Positions 1 to 7,533 of a stretch of DNA of 36,839 nucleotides are shown piece by piece. Below the pieces are notes generated by a model. It searched no databases and was not told where the DNA came from. It worked only from the letters and a program-made list of their open reading frames with translations. The stretch lies in the NCBI RefSeq assembly GCF_918697925.1, contig NZ_CAKKMF010000051.1, forward strand, positions 1 through 36,839, written 5' to 3'. Position 1 is the stretch's first letter. The number at the start of each line of letters is the position of its first letter. The DNA comes from Arthrobacter sp. Bi26 (GTDB lineage: Bacteria > Actinomycetota > Actinomycetes > Actinomycetales > Micrococcaceae). A program made the position numbers and the translations under genes.

Positions 1-768
1 GCCCCACCCGGGTTCCTGCCAGCCCCCGTCCGGATCCTGTGGCGCCTCTACCACAAGGCCTTCTGGCCCCAGCGGGTCCTGCTGAACAGGGCGGACATCG
101 TGGCAACCATCAGCTCCACCACGGCGGCCCTGATATCGAAGTACCGGCTCACCCGGCGTCCCGTCAGGATTGTCGGCAACGCCCCCCAGCACGGCCACAC
201 ACCGCGCGACCCCGGGGCGGGGGCCGACAAGACGCTGCTCTACATGGGTTCGTTCATGCCCTACAAGAACGTGGAAACCATGGTCCGCGGCATGGCGGAA
301 CTCCCGGACATGACCCTCCACCTGCTCAGCCGCATCACCCCGGAGCGGCGGGCCGAGCTCGAGGCGCTGGCCCCGCAGGGCGCAAACATCGTCTTCCACA
401 ACGGCGTGACCGACGCCGAGTACGAGGCCCTCCTGGCGCGCACCACCGCCCTGATCAGCCTGTCCCGGGCCGAGGGCTATGGCCTGCCGCTCGTCGAGGC
501 CATGTCGCACGGCACGCCTGTGATCGCCAGCGACATCCCGATCTTCCGGGAAGTCGGCGACGACGCCGTCAGCTACGTGCATCCCGACTCGCCGTCGGAG
601 TTTGCCGAGGCAGTGCGCGAGCTCGAAGACCCCGCACTGTGGAAGGCCCGTTCAAGCCGCTCAGTGGAGCGGGCCGGCGACTTCAGCTGGGACGAGTCGG
701 CACGGCGGCTCGTGGCCGTCGCCGAAGAGGCCGTCGCGCTCCGGGGCCGCCCTCGCAACCGGAAATAG
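1..768 (+). CDS. Glycosyltransferase family 1 (GT4-like), 3' part
   Basis: The reading frame is open from the first base of the window and ends in TAG at 766-768, so the N-terminus is missing and about 255 residues are present. The visible part is the C-terminal Rossmann domain of a GT-B glycosyltransferase. It has the beta-strand/loop MGSFMPYKN that opens the nucleotide-sugar domain, and the donor-binding stretch SRAEGYGLPLVEAMSHGTPV with the E-x7-E type acidic pair typical of retaining GT4 enzymes. It probably transfers a sugar from an activated nucleotide donor to a cell-surface or small-molecule acceptor; the acceptor cannot be read from sequence. It is the only plus-strand gene in the first 16 kb and converges on priA, so it is not part of the pyr/metK operon. 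An internal ATG at 100 is not the true start, because homologous sequence continues upstream of it. Confidence 0.9.
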   Translation, partial: APPGFLPAPVRILWRLYHKAFWPQRVLLNRADIVATISSTTAALISKYRLTRRPVRIVGNAPQHGHTPRDPGAGADKTLLYMGSFMPYKNVETMVRGMAELPDMTLHLLSRITPERRAELEALAPQGANIVFHNGVTDAEYEALLARTTALISLSRAEGYGLPLVEAMSHGTPVIASDIPIFREVGDDAVSYVHPDSPSEFAEAVRELEDPALWKARSSRSVERAGDFSWDESARRLVAVAEEAVALRGRPRNRK

Positions 769-788
769 CCGGGACGGCTGTCAGTCGC

Positions 789-813
789 CGGCGCGGAGGG
801 CCACTCCGCGCCG
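789..813 (+). terminator. GC-rich stem-loop after the glycosyltransferase
   Basis: A perfect 10-bp stem (789-798 with 804-813) closes a 5-nt loop 21 bases after the glycosyltransferase stop. There is no clear T-run after the stem, so its role as an intrinsic terminator is inferred from position. Between this stem and the tandem repeat at 1002, bases 814-1001 show no convincing coding signal on either strand. Confidence 0.5.
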
Positions 814-1001
814 CACTCGCATCGAGGCCGGGATGACGCCGGGGGCAGCGCGTCGAGGAGCACCCATTTGCCGCAGAGGGCCGCAATGGGAGCCGCCATT
901 CCGGCCAGCTGTGGCGAATGGCCGTTGGCGACACGCCGAAAATGGCGAGTGTTCTTATGATGCAGACCCAGCTTCCGTGTCCTCGGCATCAAGGAGGTCG
1001 C

Positions 1002-1057
1002 AGGAACGCAGGAACGCAAGGACGCAAGGACGCAAGGACGCAAGGACGCAAGGACGC
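1002..1057. repeat. Tandem octamer repeat (7 units)
   Basis: Seven head-to-tail 8-bp units: two of AGGAACGC (1002-1017) followed by five identical AAGGACGC (1018-1057). The array ends ten bases before the priA stop codon and lies in the gap between the convergent glycosyltransferase and priA. It does not fall in a credible gene. Such short perfect arrays arise by replication slippage, so copy number probably varies between strains. Confidence 0.9.
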
Positions 1058-1066
1058 AGCGGAATT

Positions 1067-3241
1067 TTAGAGGACGTCCACGCCGTCCAGGCGCAGCTGC
1101 ACCGGGTCGTCGCTGCGCTTGGCTGCGGCTGATGCCTTGACGGCCCGCATGACCGCCGTGGCGTCCGCGGCCTGGGCGTAGGGGATGAACAGCAGGGTCC
1201 GGACCTCCTCGCCGGAATCCCGCGCCGCAGAATCCCGCGGCGGCGTGCGGCCGGCCCCCGCGGCCGCCGGCAGGATGAGGGGCGCGGGCCCGGCCGTCCG
1301 GAGGACGGTTCCCTGCGCCGCCAGCCGCTGCTGGATGGCCTCCGTGAAATGTCCGACGGCGGTCCTGCCGCCGGTGACGGAGGCTACCCGCACGGCGGGC
1401 GGCAGCTGCAGCTCCTGCCGCAGTGCCAGTTCCCGGCTGGCGTACCCGGCCGGATCCCACCGCAGCAGGGCACCAACCCCGGCGGCGTCGTCGGCGGTAA
1501 TGACCACCAGGCCGCCGTCGGGTGCCGGCCGCACCAGGGCCGCCGCGTTGAACCAGCGGCGGACTGCGTCCTCCCCCGCCCTCAGGTTTTCCCGGCGCAG
1601 CAGCGAGTCGCCGTCGAGCAGCAGGGCCGCGGCGTACCCGCCGGTGGCGACCGGCTCGGCACCGACGGTGGCAACCACGAGGGCTTTCGTCTCCGGAACG
1701 GTGGCCTTGATCTGGTCTCCGGAGGAGGTGATGACCGGTTTTCCCGGAAACGCCCGGCCCAGCTCCTCCGCCGTGCGCAGGGCTCCCGTGGCGCCACGCC
1801 GGAGCCTGGCACCGTTGCACGTGCCGCACCGCCATGCCGGGGCCGGGGACGAGCACCAGCGGCATTGCGGCACGGCGCTGCTCCCGCCCGGGCCGGCAAT
1901 CGCCAGGGGCCCGCTGCAGGCGGTGCAGCGCGCCGGTTCCCGGCAGGTTTCGCACACCAGCGAGGGAGCGTAGCCGGCGCGGGCCACCTGGACCAGGACC
2001 GGACCGCGTTCCAGGCCCTCCTTGGCGGCCCGCCAGGCCGCCGCGGGGAGGCGGGCGACGCGGGCAAGCGGGTCATGTTCGAGTTCATAGCTGTCGGCCG
2101 TGTTCAGGACGCGCGGGACCGTCCGGCGGAGGACGGTCCGCTCCGCTTCCACGGCCTGGGCCCAGCCGGAGGCGACCAGCCGCTCCGTTTCGGTGCTGCG
2201 TGAATGGGCCGCGAGCAGGCACGCGGCCCCCTCCTGGCCCGCGCGGAGCAGGAGGACTTCGCGGGAGTGCGCGTACGGGGAGCGCTGCTCGATGTGGAGG
2301 TCGTCGCCGTCGTCCCAGCAGACCACGAGCCCGAGGTTCGGCACCGGCGCGTAGGCCGCGGACCGTGTGCCCACGGCGACCCCGGCCGCGCCGCTGAGGA
2401 CGCGCAGGAAACTGCGGTAGCGCGGCGTCTGGCCGTCGTCCGCGGTGAGCCGGGCGACGTCGCCGGCAGGGAGGAGTTCCAGCAAGGCAGACTCCACGCG
2501 GTCGAGGTCCCGGTAGTCGGGCACCACAACGACGGCGCCGCGGCCGGAGATCCGGACCGCGGCCACCGCTTCCGCGATCATCCGCGGCCAGCCGCCGTGC
2601 CCGTACCCCTGGAGGGCGGTCAGCACGGCCCGGGGCGACTCCCCCGCGGCGAGGTGGGCGAGGAACGCCGGACCGTTGCGGTACGTGGCCCAGACGCTGC
2701 CAGCGGCCGGGGACGGAAGCGACACGTCGGTCGCAAGACCGAACATCTCAGTACCGAAAAGCGCGGGGTCGAGCCGGCCGTCCGGGGCGAATTCCCTTTC
2801 GAGTTTGGCCATGCGGGGCGGCACGGCAACGCGCAGGACGTCGCTGACCGTTCCGGCGTAACGCGAGGCGATCCGGCCGGCGAGCTCGGCCACCGCAGGG
2901 GTCAGGACTGGGACGGGAGAGAGCACTTTGTGCAGCGGCACGAGGGGGTGTCCGGCGTCGGACCCGGCCGTGCGCTCCAGCAGGTATCCGGCCAGCTCCT
3001 GCCCGTTGAACTTGACCTTGACCCGGACGCCGGGCACGGCCTCGGCGTCGAGGGCGGCAGGCACGCTGTAATCGAAGGGCCGGTCCAGGTGTGGCAGCGA
3101 GGATTCGATCAGCACCCGCGCCACCGGCAGCTGCGCAGCAAGGGCGGGTCCGGAGGCTTCCGCGGCGGAGGCGGGAAAGCCCTGGAGAAGGGACAGCTGC
3201 TGGGGTTCGCCGGGCGCGCCGCCGGCAGGACTGGGACTCAC
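1067..3241 (-). CDS. priA: Primosomal protein N' (PriA), helicase-motif-deficient actinobacterial type
   Basis: PriA recognises stalled forks and starts replisome reassembly. The 724-residue product keeps the N-terminal DNA-binding domain (about residues 40-150; VARVLIESSLPHLDRPFDYSVP) and the zinc module with eight cysteines in four C-x2-C pairs (about residues 430-475). The ATPase signatures are absent: where the P-loop should be (about 210-222) the sequence reads LQGYGHGGWPRM, and the DEEH box is replaced by WDDGDD (about 309-314). This matches the known loss of helicase motifs in actinobacterial PriA and suggests a structural role. The GTG start at 3241 was chosen because a GGGAGG ribosome site lies just upstream. 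In-frame sequence further upstream runs through the 17-bp repeats and the hairpin and is not protein-like. It is the last gene of the metK-side block. Confidence 0.95.
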   Translation of the reverse strand: MSPSPAGGAPGEPQQLSLLQGFPASAAEASGPALAAQLPVARVLIESSLPHLDRPFDYSVPAALDAEAVPGVRVKVKFNGQELAGYLLERTAGSDAGHPLVPLHKVLSPVPVLTPAVAELAGRIASRYAGTVSDVLRVAVPPRMAKLEREFAPDGRLDPALFGTEMFGLATDVSLPSPAAGSVWATYRNGPAFLAHLAAGESPRAVLTALQGYGHGGWPRMIAEAVAAVRISGRGAVVVVPDYRDLDRVESALLELLPAGDVARLTADDGQTPRYRSFLRVLSGAAGVAVGTRSAAYAPVPNLGLVVCWDDGDDLHIEQRSPYAHSREVLLLRAGQEGAACLLAAHSRSTETERLVASGWAQAVEAERTVLRRTVPRVLNTADSYELEHDPLARVARLPAAAWRAAKEGLERGPVLVQVARAGYAPSLVCETCREPARCTACSGPLAIAGPGGSSAVPQCRWCSSPAPAWRCGTCNGARLRRGATGALRTAEELGRAFPGKPVITSSGDQIKATVPETKALVVATVGAEPVATGGYAAALLLDGDSLLRRENLRAGEDAVRRWFNAAALVRPAPDGGLVVITADDAAGVGALLRWDPAGYASRELALRQELQLPPAVRVASVTGGRTAVGHFTEAIQQRLAAQGTVLRTAGPAPLILPAAAGAGRTPPRDSAARDSGEEVRTLLFIPYAQAADATAVMRAVKASAAAKRSDDPVQLRLDGVDVL

Positions 3242-3270
3242 GGCTCGCACCTCCCTCGGGATCGTTCGAC

Positions 3271-3315
3271 AAATGCACTGTTTTCCCAAATGCACTGTTT
3301 TCCCAAATGCACTGT
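3271..3315. repeat. 17-bp direct repeats upstream of priA
   Basis: Two exact copies of AAATGCACTGTTTTCCC (3271-3287, 3288-3304) are followed by a partial third copy, AAATGCACTGT (3305-3315), that runs directly into the left arm of the inverted repeat at 3307-3352. The array lies 30-75 bases upstream of the priA GTG start and 95-140 bases downstream of metK. The ATGCACTGT motif therefore occurs three times in direct orientation and once inverted, at the far end of the hairpin. Binding sites for a regulator or remnants of a small mobile palindrome are both possible; nothing in the sequence decides between them. Confidence 0.85.
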
Positions 3316-3352
3316 AGCCAGGCCACTGGAGAGTGGCCTGGCTACAGTGCAT
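3307..3352 (-). terminator. Perfect 21-bp hairpin between metK and priA
   Basis: Arms 3307-3327 and 3332-3352 are exact reverse complements with a 4-base loop (GGAG on the plus strand, CTCC in the metK-priA transcript). It begins 57 bases after the metK stop. A stem this long would stop or stall transcription out of metK, or at least protect the 3' end of its mRNA, and would leave priA to its own or read-through transcription. There is no T-run: the RNA continues with TTTGGGAAAAC. The outer arm ends repeat the motif of the adjacent 17-bp repeats, which is unusual for an ordinary terminator. Confidence 0.55.
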
Positions 3353-3409
3353 CACACAGGACTGACAAAAACGCGCCGACGAGTCGGGCTCAAACGTCGT
3401 GGCCTAAAC

Positions 3410-4645
3410 TCAGGCGTTGAAGAACGCCTTCAGCTCGTCCACCCGGTCCAGGCGTTCCCAGGTGAAGTCCGGGTCTTCGCGGCCGAAGTGCCCGTGGGCG
3501 GCGGTCTTGGTGTAGATCGGGCGCTTGAGGTCGAGGGCGTCGATGATGGCCCGGGGGCGCAGGTCGAAGATCTCGGCGATCGCGGCGCTGATCCGTGCCG
3601 GGTCCACGGTTTCGGTTCCGAACGTCTCAACGTAGGTTCCCACCGGGCGGGCCTGTCCGATCGCGTAGGCGATCTGGATTTCGGCGCGCTTGGCGAGGCC
3701 GGCGGCCACCACGTTCTTGGCGACCCAGCGCATGGCATAGGCGGCCGAGCGGTCCACCTTCGACGGGTCCTTGCCGGAGAACGCGCCGCCACCGTGGCGG
3801 GCCATGCCGCCGTAGGTGTCGACGATGATCTTGCGGCCGGTGAGGCCGGCGTCGCCCACGGGGCCGCCAATGACAAAGGCGCCCGCGGGATTCAGGATGT
3901 TGCGGGTCCGTGAGGTGTCCAGGTTGGACAGCGCCATGACCGGTCCCACCACATGCTCGGCGAGGTCGGCCCGGAGCCGGTCCAGGCTGGTGCCTTCGGC
4001 GTGCTGGCTGGAGATGACGACAGTCTCGACCGAGACCGGACGGTCGACGTCGTAGCCCACCGTGACCTGGGTCTTGCCGTCCGGGCGCAGGTAGGCGAGT
4101 TCGCCGTTCTTGCGGACCTCGGTCAGGCGCTCGGAGAGCCGGTGGGCGAGCCAGATCGGCACGGGCATGTAGGACGGCGTCTCGTCACTGGCGTAGCCGA
4201 ACATGAGTCCCTGGTCGCCGGCGCCCTGGAGGTCGTAGTCGTCCTCCTGGCGTCCCTCGCGGGCTTCGAGCGAGTTGAACACGCCGCCGGCGATGTCGTT
4301 GGACTGCTGGCCGATGGATACCGAGACGCCGCACCGGGCGCCGTCGAAGCCGTTGGCCGAAGAATCGTACCCGATGCCCAGGATGGTCTCCCGGACAATC
4401 TGCGGGATCTCGACGTAGGCGTCCGTGGTGACCTCGCCGGCGACGTGGACCAGCCCGGTGGTGGCCAGCGTCTCCACGGCAACCCGGGACTCGGGGTCTT
4501 TGTCGAGCAGGGCGTCAAGGATCGCATCGCTGATCTGATCACAGATCTTGTCGGGGTGGCCCTCCGTCACCGACTCGGACGTGAAGAGCCGGAGCGCGGC
4601 GGGCGTGGACCCGTGGAAGGCGGGGATGTGCAGCGGTAAAGTCAC
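3410..4645 (-). CDS. metK: S-adenosylmethionine synthetase
   Basis: MetK makes S-adenosylmethionine from methionine and ATP, releasing phosphate and pyrophosphate, in the cytoplasm. The 411-residue length fits the family. Visible signatures are [17 protein letters not shown] near the N-terminus (ATP-binding His30 of GHPDK), [12 protein letters not shown] (about 140-153) and the glycine-rich [19 protein letters not shown] loop (about 285-305). The start is GTG at 4645, with a modest AAGGTAG ribosome site. Only 77 bases separate it from coaBC upstream, too short for a SAM riboswitch, and none is seen. It is probably co-transcribed with coaBC, and the strong hairpin behind it may end or attenuate that message before priA. 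Confidence 0.98.
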   Translation of the reverse strand: MTLPLHIPAFHGSTPAALRLFTSESVTEGHPDKICDQISDAILDALLDKDPESRVAVETLATTGLVHVAGEVTTDAYVEIPQIVRETILGIGYDSSANGFDGARCGVSVSIGQQSNDIAGGVFNSLEAREGRQEDDYDLQGAGDQGLMFGYASDETPSYMPVPIWLAHRLSERLTEVRKNGELAYLRPDGKTQVTVGYDVDRPVSVETVVISSQHAEGTSLDRLRADLAEHVVGPVMALSNLDTSRTRNILNPAGAFVIGGPVGDAGLTGRKIIVDTYGGMARHGGGAFSGKDPSKVDRSAAYAMRWVAKNVVAAGLAKRAEIQIAYAIGQARPVGTYVETFGTETVDPARISAAIAEIFDLRPRAIIDALDLKRPIYTKTAAHGHFGREDPDFTWERLDRVDELKAFFNA

Positions 4646-4722
4646 TCAACTACCTTACTGGTTGGAAATCGGACGTCCGGCGGCGTGTGTCCCCATGCTA
4701 AGGAGATGTTGGTTACGCCGGG

Positions 4723-6039
4723 CTACGCCGGCGGTACAGCCCGGCTCAGCTCGGCGCTGATCCGGTCGATCACGGCGGCGGCGACGTCGGATTTGGAACC
4801 CGACGCCTCTTGGGGTTCGGAGCCGTCGCGGGAAAGGATGACTACGGAGTTCGTGTCTTCGCCAAAGACCATGTCCCGGCCCACCTGGTTGACGACCAGC
4901 AGGTCACAGGCCTTCCGGCGCAGCTTGTCCCGGGCATACTCGAGGACGTCGCCCCCGGCGTCGCCGGTCTCGGCGGCAAAGCCGACGATCAGCTGATCCC
5001 GGGACGCGGCGTCGCGGACCTCGACGATTTCCCGCAGGATGTCGGGGTTGCGCACCAGGTTGATCACCGGATCGGCGACGTCGTCGCGCTTCTTGATCTT
5101 GGTCCCGGAGACGTCCGCCGGGCGGAAGTCCGCGACGGCGGCGGCCATGATGACGACGTCGGAGTCGGCGGCCGCATGCAGCGCCGCCTTCCGCAGTTCC
5201 AGGGCAGTCTCGACCTGGACGACCTCGACGCCGGCGGGCGCCGGGACCTCCATGTGGGCGGCCAGCAGGCGGACGCGGGCGCCGGCTTCGAGGGCGGCTG
5301 CGGCCAGAGCCACGCCCTGCTTGCCCGAGGAGCGGTTGCCGAGGAACCGCACGGGGTCCAGCGGTTCCCGGGTGCCGCCGGCGCTGATGGTCACAGTGAG
5401 CCCGGCCAACGGCGGCACCACCGGCTGTGCCGCTGACGGACCTGCGGTCAGGACCGCGTTCACGTCCTGCTCCGCGGCAGGGTCGGCCAGTGCCCCTGCC
5501 GCAGCAACAGATGCCCCGGCAAGAGCCAGTGCGGCGGTGAAGATCGCCTCGGGCTCGGGCAACCGGCCGGGACCGGAGTCGGCGCCGGTCAGGCGGCCAA
5601 TCGCGGGTTCCAGCACGGTGACGCCGCGGCTGCGCAGGGTTTCGACGTTGGCTTCGGTGGCGGGGTGCTGCCACATTTCGGTGTGCATGGCCGGGGCCAT
5701 GAGCACCGGGCAGTCGCCGGCCATCAGCAGGGTGTTGGTGAGGAGGTCATCGGCCTGTCCGGTGGCCGCGCGGGCCAGGAGATCGGCCGTGGCGGGGGCC
5801 ACGACGATCAGTTCGGCGTCGTGGCCGAGCCGGACATGGTTGACCGTGTGGACGGCGTCGAACACGCTGTTGCTCACCGGGTGCCCGGACAAGGCCTCCC
5901 ACGTGGCGACGCCGACGAAGCGGGTGGCCGCCTCGGTGGGGATGACCGTGACGTCATGCCCGGCTTCAGTAAAAAGCCGGAGGAGCGATGCCACCTTGTA
6001 GGCGGCAATCCCTCCCCCGACTCCGAGGACTATGCGCAC
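4723..6039 (-). CDS. coaBC: Bifunctional phosphopantothenoylcysteine decarboxylase / phosphopantothenate-cysteine ligase
   Basis: This enzyme carries out two consecutive steps of coenzyme A synthesis: joining cysteine to 4'-phosphopantothenate (CoaB) and decarboxylating the product (CoaC). The N-terminal flavoprotein domain (about 1-180) shows the FMN-binding start VLGVGGGIAAYK, the active-site histidine context NHVRLGH, and PAMHTEMW. The C-terminal ligase domain (from about 205) starts with ISAGGTREPLDPVRF and NRSSGKQG and carries the lysine-rich KIKKRD. The loop that in E. coli Dfp contains the catalytic cysteine (ACGD-x-GPGR) reads TGADSGPGR here, without a cysteine. It is a GTG start with GGAGA just upstream. 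It lies between rpoZ and metK in the conserved actinobacterial order. Confidence 0.97.
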   Translation of the reverse strand: MRIVLGVGGGIAAYKVASLLRLFTEAGHDVTVIPTEAATRFVGVATWEALSGHPVSNSVFDAVHTVNHVRLGHDAELIVVAPATADLLARAATGQADDLLTNTLLMAGDCPVLMAPAMHTEMWQHPATEANVETLRSRGVTVLEPAIGRLTGADSGPGRLPEPEAIFTAALALAGASVAAAGALADPAAEQDVNAVLTAGPSAAQPVVPPLAGLTVTISAGGTREPLDPVRFLGNRSSGKQGVALAAAALEAGARVRLLAAHMEVPAPAGVEVVQVETALELRKAALHAAADSDVVIMAAAVADFRPADVSGTKIKKRDDVADPVINLVRNPDILREIVEVRDAASRDQLIVGFAAETGDAGGDVLEYARDKLRRKACDLLVVNQVGRDMVFGEDTNSVVILSRDGSEPQEASGSKSDVAAAVIDRISAELSRAVPPA

Positions 6040-6091
6040 GTGATCTCCGTCAACAGGCAGTCTGTTTACTTGGCTCTTCCCGCGGAGGGAA

Positions 6092-6352
6092 TTACTCTGT
6101 GGCTTCGATCGGCGTGGAGACGAGCTTGCCTTCGTTGATCTCGCGCAGCGCGATCGACAGGGACTTCTCGTTCAGCTTGGTGTCGACCAGCGGACCCACG
6201 TACTCAAACAGGCCCTCGTGCAGCTGGGCGTAGTACGCGTTGATCTGGCGTGCGCGCTTGGCACCAAAAATCACCAGTCCGTACTTCGAGTCGGCGGCCT
6301 TCAGCAGCTCGTCGATCGGCGGGTTGATGATTCCTTCAAGGTTCGTGGACAC
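6092..6352 (-). CDS. rpoZ: DNA-directed RNA polymerase omega subunit
   Basis: Omega is the small subunit that helps fold and assemble the beta' subunit of RNA polymerase. The 86-residue product has the family core ([20 protein letters not shown] then [12 protein letters not shown]), with a slightly longer C-terminal part ([21 protein letters not shown]), as usual in actinobacteria. The GTG start at 6352 has GGAG six bases upstream. It sits 39 bases after gmk, the same gmk-rpoZ pairing found in many bacteria, and 52 bases before coaBC. Confidence 0.96.
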   Translation of the reverse strand: MSTNLEGIINPPIDELLKAADSKYGLVIFGAKRARQINAYYAQLHEGLFEYVGPLVDTKLNEKSLSIALREINEGKLVSTPIEATE

Positions 6353-6391
6353 GAATTCTCCAAATTCTAACGGGCTGATGGCTTCCCGCGG

Positions 6392-6964
6392 CTAGCGCGG
6401 GTGGGGGGTCAGCCCCATGAGTGAAACAAGCTCGTCCGCTGCCCGGCGAACGTCGTCATTAATAACGGTGTGGTCGAACTCCGGTTCAGCAGCAAGCTCT
6501 ACTTTACCGGTTTCCAGCCGCCGCTGCTGTTCCTCGGCACTTTCCGTGCCGCGGCCCACAAGCCGGCGCACCAATTCGTCCCAGCTGGGCGGCGCAAGGA
6601 ACACGAACTGCGCATCCGGAACGGCCTGCCGTACTTGGCGTGCTCCCTGCAGATCGATTTCCAGCAGCACCGGCCGACCCTCGGCGATGGCCTGGTTGAC
6701 CGTGCTCTTCAGGGTGCCATAGGTGTTCTGCCCATGCACCACGGCCCATTCGAGCAATTCGCCTGCAGCCACCAGGGACTCGAACTCTTCCTTCGACTTG
6801 AAGTAGTAGTGCACTCCGTCGATTTCCCCGGGCCGCGGAGCCCGGGTGGTAGCCGAAACGGACAGCCACACCTCGGGATAGTTATCGCGGATATAGGTGG
6901 ACACGGTGCCTTTGCCAACAGCCGTCGGGCCGGCGAGGACTGTCAGTCCCGGTTTCTTGGTCAC
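6392..6964 (-). CDS. gmk: Guanylate kinase
   Basis: Gmk phosphorylates GMP to GDP with ATP, feeding GTP and dGTP pools. The 190-residue product has the P-loop GPTAVGKGT (residues 12-20), the GMP-binding [19 protein letters not shown] segment (about 38-56) and the [12 protein letters not shown] strand (about 100-111). The start is GTG at 6964 with AAAGGA four bases upstream. It follows mihF by 39 bases on the same strand and precedes rpoZ by 39 bases, so mihF-gmk-rpoZ probably share a message from the promoter at 7371-7400. Confidence 0.97.
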   Translation of the reverse strand: MTKKPGLTVLAGPTAVGKGTVSTYIRDNYPEVWLSVSATTRAPRPGEIDGVHYYFKSKEEFESLVAAGELLEWAVVHGQNTYGTLKSTVNQAIAEGRPVLLEIDLQGARQVRQAVPDAQFVFLAPPSWDELVRRLVGRGTESAEEQQRRLETGKVELAAEPEFDHTVINDDVRRAADELVSLMGLTPHPR

Positions 6965-7003
6965 ATATTCCTTTGGGCGGTGGTGGCAGCTCGGCGGACC
7001 GGG

Positions 7004-7321
7004 CTATTTGTCGTCAATAAAATCTACCAGCGCGCGGCGCTGGTGGATTCCCAGGCCGCGGACCCGCCGGGATTGCGCGATGCCAAGCTGGTCCATGATG
7101 GCCGCCGCCCGGACCCGGCCGATCCCGGGCAGGGCTTCGAGCAGCTCCACGATTCTCATGCGGGCAATGGCGTCGTCGGTTTCGGCGGCGCTGATGACGT
7201 TGGCGATGCTTAGTTCTCCCGTTTTGAGGCGCTCCTTTGCCTCGGCCCTGGTGGCCCTTGCGGCAGCGGCCTTGCGGAGGGCGTCGGAACGCTCCTGCGG
7301 AGTGAGGGGTCTCAAACTCAC
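7004..7321 (-). CDS. mihF: Integration host factor, actinobacterial type (mIHF)
   Basis: This is the actinobacterial nucleoid-associated protein, unrelated in fold to proteobacterial IHF alpha/beta. It binds and bends DNA and is needed for nucleoid organisation and for some phage integrases. The 105-residue product has a long basic N-terminal helix (ERSDALRKAAAARATRAEAK) and a helix-two turns-helix DNA-binding domain (LLEALPGIGRVRAAAIMDQL), ending in RRVRGLGIHQRRALVDF. The GTG at 7321 was preferred over an upstream ATG because GGAGG lies seven bases before it and the length then equals the 105 residues of the mycobacterial protein. In this order mihF lies between pyrF and gmk, as in Mycobacterium. 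Confidence 0.95.
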   Translation of the reverse strand: MSLRPLTPQERSDALRKAAAARATRAEAKERLKTGELSIANVISAAETDDAIARMRIVELLEALPGIGRVRAAAIMDQLGIAQSRRVRGLGIHQRRALVDFIDDK

Positions 7322-7370
7322 TGGAAGTCCTCCCTGCATGGCGGGACGGGGCACTCATGCCCTTGCCCCG

Positions 7371-7400
7371 AACCTACAGTCTGGCGGCGGCAGAAATCAA
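7371..7400 (-). promoter_or_regulatory. Candidate sigma-70 promoter of mihF
   Basis: On the minus strand, TTGATT (7395-7400) and TAGGTT (7371-7376) are separated by 18 bases, about 50 bases before the mihF start. TAGGTT fits the TA-N3-T form common in actinobacterial -10 elements. It lies downstream of the pyrF stem-loop and of three 15-bp repeats, so mihF-gmk-rpoZ likely has its own promoter. Confidence 0.5.
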
Positions 7401-7421
7401 TGGAAATCTGCTTGCCCCGGT

Positions 7422-7466
7422 ACGGGAAAACTCAGGACGGGAAAACTCAGAACGGGAAAACTCAGT
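7422..7466. repeat. Three 15-bp direct repeats upstream of the mihF promoter
   Basis: Three head-to-tail copies of ACGGGAAAACTCAGN (7422-7436, 7437-7451, 7452-7466), differing only in the last base. They lie 22 bases upstream of the candidate -35 element of mihF and do not code. Position and spacing (1.4 helical turns) suit a multi-site regulator, but slippage without function is also possible. Confidence 0.85.
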
Positions 7467-7485
7467 CCCCGAACGGGACAGCCCG

Positions 7486-7518
7486 CGGCCCGGGTCCGGC
7501 AGCGCCGGTCCCGGGCCG
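7486..7518 (-). terminator. Stem-loop after pyrF
   Basis: Arms 7486-7500 and 7504-7518 pair over 15 positions with a single T-T mismatch and a 3-base loop (AGC), starting 15 bases beyond the pyrF stop in the direction of transcription. The stem is very GC-rich and has no T-run. It probably marks the end of the pyr operon message. Confidence 0.65.
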
Positions 7519-7533
7519 GCTGGGCGGCTGCCG

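Noticed and set aside
573..1955. Minus-strand open frame overlapping the glycosyltransferase, the octamer repeats and priA
   Set aside because: It runs through the tandem repeats and two real genes in other frames, with Arg/Gly/Ala-rich sequence only.
2204..3913. Plus-strand open frame crossing from priA into metK
   Set aside because: It spans two certain minus-strand genes and the hairpin between them; no protein-like motif.
4646..4722. SAM riboswitch ahead of metK
   Set aside because: The gap is only 77 bases and shows no SAM-type core; metK is probably expressed from the upstream genes.
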